From: Cololabis saira
Lineage: Eukaryota > Chordata > Actinopteri > Beloniformes > Belonidae
Direction: 5' to 3'
Length of the DNA: 64,000 nucleotides
Assembly: GCF_033807715.1 (NCBI RefSeq)
Contig: NC_084599.1
Location: 34,762,750 to 34,826,749 of the forward strand
Below are positions 56,238 through 64,000 of this stretch, in pieces (within the stretch, counting starts at the first letter, position 1; every line of letters begins with the position of its first letter). Below the pieces are notes generated by a model. The model made no database searches and was not told the DNA's origin. It was given only the letters and a program-made list of their open reading frames with translations. The translations under genes were made by a program, and so were the position numbers.

Positions 56238-56378
56238 TCAAAGTGTGGCATTAACAACTGGAGTACGTATGGTCTTCGACACAGCAGCGCCGCTCCTGCC
56301 CCCTGCTGTCAGCACCTGGAGTTGCAGCCGGTACACGCTGTCGGCTTGGAGGCCGTAAACCTGCACCGACCGCTGAGA
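56238..56378 (-). CDS. anos1: anos1 terminal exon, end of FnIII 4
   Basis: Acceptor CTCTGCAG then SQRSVQVYGLQADSVYRLQL, QVLTAGGRSGAAVSKTIRTP, VVNATL and TGA (56238-56240). Matches human [20 protein letters not shown]...FRTPE, but stops where the human His-rich tail begins. Confidence 0.92.
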   Translation of the reverse strand, partial: SQRSVQVYGLQADSVYRLQLQVLTAGGRSGAAVSKTIRTPVVNATL

Positions 56379-59300
56379 CTGCAGAGAGTAAAAGGGAGTT
56401 TTGTTTACAGACTCACGGGGTAAAAGCATAAATAATAAAAAACAGTGCTAAAACATTCATCTGAATGTATAATATATCTTTGCCCTCATCTTATCTAGGG
56501 TTCAGCTCCCAGACAGGGAGGATACCTGATACCCAATGCACTTGCACAAAGATCTCTGTTGTGTAGATTATTTTTACCTGTTAATATAGACTAATTGTTA
56601 TATTCTTACAACACTATTTGCACTGCTTATTTATATACTAGTCCTTTACTGTGGCAGTTTGTAGTTGTTAAATTGCAATGGCACCTTAAAGGGCCTTAAC
56701 AAAAAATCAATCGGGCAGCTGATTCCTTACAAACACCAGGAAACTGGATCATATCACACTGGTCATGAAATCTCTACACTGGCTTCCAGTGAGTCAAAGG
56801 ATAGAGTTTAAAATCTTACTGCTGGTCTACAAAGCACTGAATGGTCTTGGACCAAAATACATGGTTGATCTGTTAGTTCCTATGAAGCTCCCAGACCCCT
56901 GAGGTTCATCTGGATCTGGTTTGTTGTGGTTCCCAAGAACCAGAAGCAAGCAAGGTGAGGCAGCGTTCAGTTATTCTGCTCCTCACCGGTGGAACAAACT
57001 TCCTGTAGACCTGAGGTCTGCTCCAACTGTCAGCTTCTTTAAATCAGGCCTAAAAACATTACTGTTTACTGAAGCATGCTCCTAAATTAAATACTTACCT
57101 GCTGTACTCTACTGCCCTTACTTTTTAACATCTTGTGCTTTTTATTATTTGACCTCTTTTCTTATCATTTTATGTTATGTACTGTTTAATTGTGTTTTGC
57201 CGCTTTTAATGTTGATGTAAAGCACTTTGAATTACCTTGTGTTGAATTGTGCTATACAAATAAACTTGCCTTGCCTTAAATTAAGTCATCTACATTCATG
57301 TTTCGATTTAAATTCTAAAGTTTAGCTTCAACAGATAAAGATTCTGGTTAAGAGAAAAATAAATAAAACGATCCATGATAGTTTGTCTCTCAGTATCTTT
57401 TTCCTTGTCTGTTGTTACCTTTCTGAGGGTTTTTCTGTTTCACCAATATACAGTTTAGCAATACAAATTATTTTCCAGACATACACAAACACACAATTGC
57501 TCTCATACTTGAGCTATGCTCCTTCAGGACATTTCTGATGGTCTCACCGGTGAGATGGTCTGCGTCTGGGAGATGAGTGCATCTTCCTGCCTCTCTGTTG
57601 CTGCAGAGAGCTCAGACTGCAGCGTCCAGGTGAACTGGAATCCCTCCACCGCTGCAGGCTGCAGTGCATGTTGGGACATCCTCCAGTGAAAGGTCGCCAG
57701 CAGGGTCCCGTTGACATGTTCATAGTGCGTCGTCAGCCGCTCAGGACGCAGCAGCACCTTCCTGCCCGCCAGGAGGCGCTCTGACACAAACCAAACACAA
57801 CCTTTCTCACACATCACGCAGCAGTTGCATTTATCACTTCCCACCAGTTTCAAAATTGATAATGACACCTATTAAATTCCTAATGACACCTATTAAACAT
57901 TAGCCGAAAAGCTGCACATAAAAGAACAAAAAAAAAAGGTTTAATTTTTATTATGACGATTACTATTAAATGCAGGGTTACAGGATCAATGAGCGCTGCC
58001 TGCACATCTGTGTTTAATTACTCGTACCCTCACGGTTGCAGGGCAAAGCTTTGCCTCCTCTGACCCTCATGGAGGCACAAGTCGGCGTCGTAACCCAGGC
58101 AACAGCTTCTGACCCTGGATCAGCCCTCGTTGCCACTGCGACCCTGTACTTACAGGCAAATTGCAGGCCTTTGATGGTGTGATGGGTGCCCTGCAGAAGG
58201 AGAAAATTGAATCAAGCTCTGTTTAAAAATATACCTATAAATGGATAACAGTTTCAACTGAGTATGCAGTTACTACGTGTATAAAAATAAAAATAAAAAG
58301 TTTCTTAAATGTGCATAGTATTTTTATCCTTTTTTACAGCACCTGTATAATATAATCGGCTTATTAGCTCCACGTTAAACAATACACTTGAGTGCACTTT
58401 GGCAGTTTTGCAGGCTGGTATGCTGAAATGGCAAGAAATACTGTTACTGCATTTAAAAAAAGGAATTGTGCACGATAAATTATCCCAATTTTGGACAAAA
58501 AGTTACCACTGGCACAAGAATTGTTCCACTGTGATTCCACTTTTGGGCAAAACGTGAACAGAGTACAGTTCTTGCCAGTTTGTCATTTAAAAGGCTCTTA
58601 TCTGCCACAGATTAAATTCGTGAGCCTTTACTATGCCGAAGCAATTCCTTACCCAATATAGTTTTGTCTAACTTTAACATGTACTGAAATGTGAGCCACA
58701 CCTGCTAAAAACTCTGTTATCATGCCGCAGAAATCTCCTGTATAATTTGGTATCGTAACATTTTTGGTGGAGCTAGTTTTGTTATCTTTCATTCTTTATC
58801 TTCAAGAAGACAAATCCAAACACCTAAACTATTCGAAAACTTTATGGTGCACGAAGATAGATTTGTTGGGGAGTTTTTACTTCATTTTTTTGCTTTTACT
58901 TTCTTTAAAAAATGGTGACGCATGCACAGACACACACACACAAGCACACGGTGCCACATGCAGACACGCAACCAGAAATGTACTTAAGCCAGGAATCAGA
59001 TGAAGTTTTTGCAAAGTGATGGCAGACAGAGACATGGAGATGATAGCAGAGATGAAGTTACAACATTCCAGACTGCTCTGAATTATGCCGATGAAATCTG
59101 ATCTCTGATCCACACATGCACACTCAGACACAATAACATACTTACAAAGTATTAAAAGATCTCCATGAGTAAATGAGGGAACACCTACGCTTCTAAGGGT
59201 TTACTGATCACGACATAATGAAAATAAAACAAACCTTACAAGGTCACAAATAAGGTAAGTACAGCCTCATATGAACAAGAGTACAGTACGTTACATTTAC

Positions 59301-62300
59301 TAAAGAAAAATGAGGACCGTAGTTTGGGCAGTGTCCTGATCTGGAGCATTCACATGTATGCTGATACAATGCAAAAGAGGAAAGACATCAACAGTTATCT
59401 CAGAGAACCTGCTGTTGCTGTCCAACCATCTGAAAAGAGCTGTAAAGCCATTCATAAAATAATCTTGTAGTCCATTTTAGATTATTCACAAGCAGATAGC
59501 ATGCAAGTCACTTGCTTTTGTTCCCAGAAGTGGATATGCAAGCAATTCACCCCAAGGTCAGACTGTGCAATGCTAAGAGAAATTGCAAAAACCCCATGAG
59601 CATCATCTCAGACTCCACAAGCCTCAGCCAACATGTTAAGCATTAAAGGTTCTGACAACACACTTAAGAAGATGACTGCACATGTATCGCTTGTTTGGAC
59701 GGGGTGCCAGGAGAGAGCCTCTTCTCTCTAAAAAGAACATGGCAGGATAGTTTAAGTTCCTGAAGTTGCATCTTAACAAATCTCAAGACTTGATGAGACT
59801 CAAGTTGACACGTTTACCCATATTACACAATGCTAAAAAATGCGAGTGAGAAAAATATGAGGTCATTTGTCCAACAGCTCAAGATTGGATTTAACTGGGT
59901 CATGCAACGAGACGATGATTCCTTGCACAACAGACCATCTGTGACAGAATGGCTTAAAAAACTCAAACGCTGTGGCGGACACTTAACAGAACTGTGCAAA
60001 CATGAATGCCCACAAAACTTAATAAACTGAAGCAATAAAATCAATAAAAGTGGGGGGGAAATCCTCCACAGTGACATTAAAAACATGAACATGATGCAGA
60101 CAACGATTACTGCTAAAAGTGCTTCTCTAAGCTGCTCAGTTATGGACTGTACAGAGTTTTTGTGTCACAACGTCATGTGTTGCTTTTGATCTGAGGCTGT
60201 ATTTACTTAATTACGTTTCTTGGAAAGGGCCAGATGATTTGTATTTTTCAAAGTAAAATTGAAAGAGTGTACTTCACATGAAGCCAATGAGGTACAGTGA
60301 TTTTATACCTGCACTGTTGTTGTCGTCTCTGTGAGTGAAACGTTGGTTCCGCATGTATGTGGTTGCCACCTCAGGACGTACGGACCTCGATGTTTCTGCC
60401 TCGCTGCAGTGGAGAAAAACAAACGCTCCGTCAGACATCCACCACAAAGTCTGCTTTTGTGTTTGAAACTATTATCTGAGGACTTGGGAACACAGCTCAT
60501 GTTGTAAAACCTGTGGTGCTTATTCACTGTATCATCAGATCGTTTCACTGCAATAGTTCGGTTGATCTGTAATGTTTGCTTTTTCATTAGTTGATGTAAT
60601 CAAATTAGTTGACATCAAGTTTTGATCATAATTGTAAACCAAATAACTGAATTTCATTGATTCATCCGTTAACCACCATGTCCATTTATTTTAGTGTTCT
60701 TCATCACAAACTGAACCATAAATCACTTTTCATGGCTGAGTGGGGCTGGGCGATATGGACCAAAAGTCATATCTCGATATTTTCTAGCTAAATGGCGATA
60801 CTCGATATATCTCAATATTTTTTCTGTGCCATAATTGGGGTTTCCCCCAAAGCATTATAGCATAGCATCTCTGTTAGCTTCATTTTTTTATGAGGCAAAC
60901 CCTTAAAAAAACTGTCAGTTTTAATACAAAGCCTCGTGCCAAATGTCACACAGGTACCTTTATTAACAGAGGTCTGCACAATATCAAAATGTATAAAACA
61001 AATGAAATAAAAATAAACTGCCTGCATATATAGAATAAAAATGCTTCTTGAATAAAATAAAACAAATATCCCTTTCCTGTATAACAATTAAATTAAAATA
61101 CACTGTGCAATTAATACAATGTAGACAGTAACAGGTAGACTTTTCCACTGAGGTTGACAGTTGTGCAAATAACAAAACATTTGTGCAAATCTCAAATAAA
61201 ACACTCAAGTCAATTTGTCACAAAATAAGCTATATCAAAATCGTATAATTTTTTTTTTTTTTTTTTAAATCGATATAAACGATATTGTCTCGTACCATAT
61301 CGCGTTTGAAAATATATCGATATATATTAAAATCTCGATATATCGCCCAGCCCTATGGCCGAGTGCCTTGATTGCCGCCATCAGCATGTGTGAATGGGGG
61401 AATTTTGTCACAGAGCATCCAAATCACAATTTCCTTCCCGTATCAAATGTTTCATAACCAACTCACTGTGGTAAGGCCACTTCCAGAACACCTTCACCTG
61501 CAGCTGGTTGTCATGGTAATGCGGCGCAGCCACCTCTAGCCGCAGGTTTTCAGAGGTGGCGGGATTCACGGGGGACTCGAGGCGAGGCAGAGAGGAGGAG
61601 ACGGGGAGGTCGGAGGAGGAAGGCGAAGAGGATGAGAGAGACGGAGACGAGGGGAGCGACGATGAAGACGAGGAAGAGGGAAGTTCATTGGAGAAGTCTT
61701 CCCCTTTGGTGGTGGAGTTGGATTGAGAAAAAAGAGGATTGAAACATCACAATTTGTTAGATAATTTAATAATTTGACCATTGTACAGAAAACAGGAGTT
61801 TTTCATCTACAGATGCATGAACTTAAAGCTTTGGAAGTAGATGAAACATATGTGGAACCCCAAAAAGGAAAATCTGTAATCACATCATTGTGAAAGTGTG
61901 TTTCAAGCATGTGAAATTTGTTACACGGCACATGGAATTCATGATTACAACGTCCCCGAAAAATCCTAAACTGGATGGTCCATATCGTAACAAGCTTTCC
62001 TGTTTTTCACTTTACAGGAACACCGGTTAGCTTCATACAACCCAACTAACCCCCTTTGGCATTCAGCCACAGCCTGATACACACACTTTCAAATATTAAT
62101 GCACCTAAATTATAAATGGCAGCATGTTCCATATAAAGTTTGGGAATGCGTTTGGTAATTGAGCTGCAGCTGGCTGTAATCCAGCGCTGCGCTGACCGAT
62201 GGGTCACCTATAAATACCTCTCCTGCCTGAACCAGCATTTTACATCGCTGCTTTCCACTGTATCCACGGCGCCGCGAGAGCAACGCAGCTCCGCGTAGAC

Positions 62301-63894
62301 GGAGTATGGCAACAGTCAGCAAACGCAGCAGCCCTGAACTAACCGGAAAATCGTTGATTCAATAATGTATGGCTCCTCTATCAAATAAGTGCTGCGCAGT
62401 CAGCTGTATAATCGGTCTCCATTAATGTCATGACAAGTTAATGACATGTTCAGGATAATTATTTGATAATAACTGTTTCGGCTTGAACTTTTTGGCTGTG
62501 AGAGCCGGTGTTGCTGAGATAACGTGACTGGTTCAATCACTTTAGTACAAACCGAACAACCAAAGAAGGTTTACAATATTTATCTACCTCTCCACCTTTA
62601 GCTGTGCAATATATAAACTAGATGCATAATCATTAAAGTGAAAGACCCAATACAGAGGTTTTTTTCAATTCAAACTCCCTACAATCTTAGAGGTGTCTGC
62701 AATTTCACAGTACAAATAGCTAAAAAAGGTATGAAAAGGAGATGTGTCTCCATCACTGGAGTTAAATTCTGGAATAATGCCAACATAAATTTAAAAACAT
62801 GGCATTCTTTTTTTATATTTAAGAAAATGGTTTGTAAAGCTATTTTTGAAGCTTATAAGTGCAATTGACCATCTGTAAATGTTTCTTTGCCTTTTGTTGT
62901 TTCTTTGCTTTTCTATTCTCTTTTTGGTTTTCTGGAGGTCGGTAGCCAAAAAAAGAAAGTTGGTACTATAGGATAGGCTTTTATAAGCATTTTGCTTCAG
63001 CCTATGCCTTTTCAGTTATTGTTCAACACATTTTTTGGTTTTGTATGAAATGTTAATGCTGTGCACAATGTTTTTTTTTTTGGTGTTGTTTTGTGTTGTC
63101 ATGACTGAATAAACTTCATTCATTCATTCAAAGAGCCACCCCGTTTATGATGAAACAATGTTTGATTTTCCAGGAGTCTTGGATTTAAGTGACCTTTCAG
63201 TTCCTCATTGATGGACTTGTTATACAGTATCAAACGTTTGGACACTCTTCCCCATTTGTTTGAATGAGAAGGTGTGTCCAAACCTTTGGTCTGTACTGTA
63301 TACCTAAAAACATTCCAGGATCTTTCCGAGCTCTGAGGGGAAAATGTGTTGTCTTCCTCACCTGTAAGAGTGATGGTAGTGAAAACAAGCTGGGCCCTGT
63401 GGCTCTTCAGCCTCTTCTGACCCCAGTAGGCCACCGTCTGGGCAGACAGGATGTAGGAAGTGCCAGGCTGCAGGCCCTGCAGCCACAGCTCACTCTGCAC
63501 CTGTGACACATCAAAGAACAGGAACAGCGATTATAGAAACAAAAAGATTCCTGGAAATGAAGTCCTGCAACACATTTCAGCCTGTGCTAGCACTGCATCG
63601 CTTGTTTGGACTGGATTAGGGTCTCGGTGAGACCGTAGCAACTGACCCCGTCCACTCCATCCTCGTTGTCTCTCTCACCTGCGTCGCTGTGAGTCTGAGT
63701 GCAGCGTGTCCTGGTTTGTGAACGACAGGTTGGCCCTGTTCTGCATTAGCTCGCTGTGTGACTGACAGCTGATTACCAGGCTCCTGGTCAATCAGCTCTG
63801 TCTGCCCGCGCAGAGCTCTACTAGTCTCAACACGGAGATGCTTGGGTGATAAGTCCGAGTGTGTGTGTGTGTGTAGCTTGATGGCGTGTGTATA
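56238..63894 (-). CDS. anos1: anosmin-1, 3' part (seven exons; 5' part outside window)
   Basis: Anosmin-1 is a secreted, heparan-sulfate-binding matrix glycoprotein with a WAP domain and four fibronectin type III repeats. It guides GnRH and olfactory axon migration (family knowledge). The exons join in phase to 407 codons. Diagnostic segments: QTVAYWGQKRLKSHRAQLVF (second FnIII), PHYHDNQLQVKVFWK...YVLRWQPHTC...KGLQFACKYRVAVAT (third), EHVNGTLLATFHWRMS...VEGFQFTW...YRLQLQVLTAGGRSG...TIRTP (fourth). These follow anosmin-1 order. The protein ends VVNATL; the long basic, His-rich tail of human anosmin-1 is absent. A Ser-rich linker lies between FnIII 2 and 3. Teleosts have anos1a and anos1b; I cannot tell which this is. 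Confidence 0.85.
56715..57275 (+). mobile_element. L2 LINE, ORF2 end and 3' tail, in anos1 intron
   Basis: A plus frame reads SLHWLPVSQRIEFKILLLVY then KALNGLGPKYMVDLLVP before a stop, the L2 reverse transcriptase C-terminal region. A broken FSYSAPHRWNKLP-like stretch follows, then the L2 tail ending GCTATACAAATAAACTTGCC. Opposite in orientation to anos1. Confidence 0.85.
57548..57780 (-). CDS. anos1: anos1 exon, first half of FnIII 4
   Basis: 233 bp, phases 1 to 0, between GTGTCAG and GTGAGACC. Encodes RKVLLRPERLTTHYEHVNGT, LLATFHWRMSQHAL, VEGFQFTWTL and ISQTQTISP, matching human [20 protein letters not shown] and SIISQSQI. NGT is a possible N-glycosylation site shared in position. Confidence 0.92.
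58028..58190 (-). CDS. anos1: anos1 exon, end of FnIII 3
   Basis: 163 bp, phases 0 to 1, between TTCTGCAG and GTACGAG. Encodes IKGLQFACKYRVAVATR, SEAVAWVTTPTCASMRV and KALPCNRE, matching human LSFSCKYKVTVQP...FFTTPPCS...PVGC. Confidence 0.9.
58200..59290. other. anos1 intron, no other feature recognised
   Basis: Between anos1 exons. A small CA-rich run near 58930. Frames at 58764-59131 on both strands are not convincing. Confidence 0.4.
59500..60010 (+). pseudogene. Tc1-like transposase relic in anos1 intron
   Basis: Broken frames read EPLLSKKNMAG, then WVMQRDDDSLHNRPSVTEW and LKKLKR. These recall the fish Tc1-like sequence IQQDNDPKHTSKSTTEWLKKK near the second catalytic Asp. Many stops; ends not defined. 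Confidence 0.6.
60309..60403 (-). CDS. anos1: anos1 exon, middle of FnIII 3
   Basis: 95 bp, phases 1 to 0, between CACTGCAG and GTATAAA. Encodes RGPYVLRWQPHTCGTNVSL then TETTTTVQ, matching the human YHVRWFPEAC region. Confidence 0.88.
60741..61355. mobile_element. hAT-type MITE (GGGCTGGGCGATAT ends) in anos1 intron
   Basis: It begins TGGGGCTGGGCGATATGG and ends CGATATATCGCCCAGCCCTA. It is flanked by TGGCTGAG (60733-60740) and TGGCCGAG (61356-61363), an 8-bp duplication with one mismatch. Internal ATATCGATATA-rich arms pair. Non-coding; minus-strand frames across it are spurious. Confidence 0.85.
61467..61703 (-). CDS. anos1: anos1 exon, Ser-rich linker and start of FnIII 3
   Basis: 237 bp, phases 1 to 1, donor ACCACA then GTGAGT. 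The first half is a Ser/Pro run (LPSSSSSSLPSSPSLSSSS and more), the second reads LRLEVAAPHYHDNQLQVKVF then WKWPYH. In human the linker is basic and not Ser-rich. Confidence 0.88.
61720..62639. other. anos1 intron, no other feature recognised
   Basis: GC-richer near 62170-62300 with a 70-codon minus frame (62110-62322) that has no recognised similarity and no matching splice phase. Confidence 0.35.
62640..63130 (+). mobile_element. LINE ORF2 end and 3' tail in anos1 intron
   Basis: The plus frame 62638-62868 includes IQTPYNLRGVCNFTVQIA, KRRCVSITGVKFWNNANINL and FFIFKKMVCKAIFEAYKC, the final segment of a CR1/Rex1-like reverse transcriptase. The 3' end is AATAAACTTCATT(CATT)n at 63108-63130. 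Confidence 0.65.
63362..63500 (-). CDS. anos1: anos1 exon, end of FnIII 2
   Basis: 139 bp between GTCACAG and GTGAGGAAG, phases 0 to 1. Encodes VQSELWLQGLQPGTSYILSA and QTVAYWGQKRLKSHRAQLVF, matching the human [21 protein letters not shown] region. Confidence 0.9.
63679..63894 (-). CDS. anos1: anos1 probable exon with in-frame CA repeat
   Basis: 216 bp, phase 0 at both ends, between a weak acceptor (CTGTCAAG) and a good donor (CGCAG then GTGAGAGA). Reads YTHAIKLHTHTHSDLSPKH, then a charged loop (ETSRALRGQTELIDQEPG) and ends LRLTATQ, joining VQSELWLQGLQPG of the next exon. Position matches the anosmin-1 region before its second-FnIII YWGQ motif, where human also has a charged insertion. HTHTH comes from a (CA)8 microsatellite. 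Open frame and phase support it; the sequence match is weak. Confidence 0.5.
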
Positions 63895-64000
63895 CTTGAC
63901 AGAATGAAAGAAAAGTAAGTTAAAAGCAGTTCCTCAATGAGCTACAGACAAAATGGGGTTAAAGTATTTCCGTTACCATCAAGATAGACAAAACATATGG

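Overview
The window is vertebrate genomic DNA and almost certainly from a teleost fish. Two spliced minus-strand genes match vertebrate families. The repeats are typical of fish: a Rex3/RTE LINE fragment, L2 tails, hAT MITEs with 8-bp target duplications, palindromic Tc1-type elements, a tRNA-derived SINE and a gamma-like endogenous retrovirus. There are no bacterial operons, CRISPR arrays or plasmid features. Everything here is read by eye; no alignment or search was run.

Right part (about 43.8-64 kb): two minus-strand genes. anos1 (anosmin-1) enters from beyond the right edge. Its last seven recognisable exons lie between 63894 and 56238 and encode the C-terminal fibronectin type III region. 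senp5 (SUMO/sentrin protease) runs from a start codon at 50865 to a stop at 44281. Its nine coding exons join in phase to 732 codons with a complete His-Asp-Cys triad. A well-formed terminal exon of unknown ownership (43800-43937) lies just downstream of senp5. A CpG-containing stretch near 53.4-53.6 kb may be the senp5 promoter.

Middle part (about 22.4-43 kb): a GC-rich block at 22.45-23.1 kb looks like a promoter with a first coding exon on the minus strand, encoding a basic N-terminus and a hydrophobic segment. I could not identify the gene. The rest is intergenic or intronic DNA with many repeats, including a Tc1/IS630-type element with a 41-bp minisatellite and a broken transposase, with a second related element inserted in it.

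Left part (about 0-22 kb): no intact host gene was recognised. A short relic with a YqaJ-like signature lies at 450-611. The main feature is a 5.95-kb endogenous retrovirus (11151-17102). Its two 467-bp LTRs read as identical and it has a 4-bp target duplication. Its gag, pol and env are broken and partly deleted, and it carries a hAT element that itself carries a Rex3 LINE fragment: three nested mobile elements, the two inner ones with readable target-site duplications.

Most of the window is not gene. Stretches where I saw nothing reliable are listed as such.
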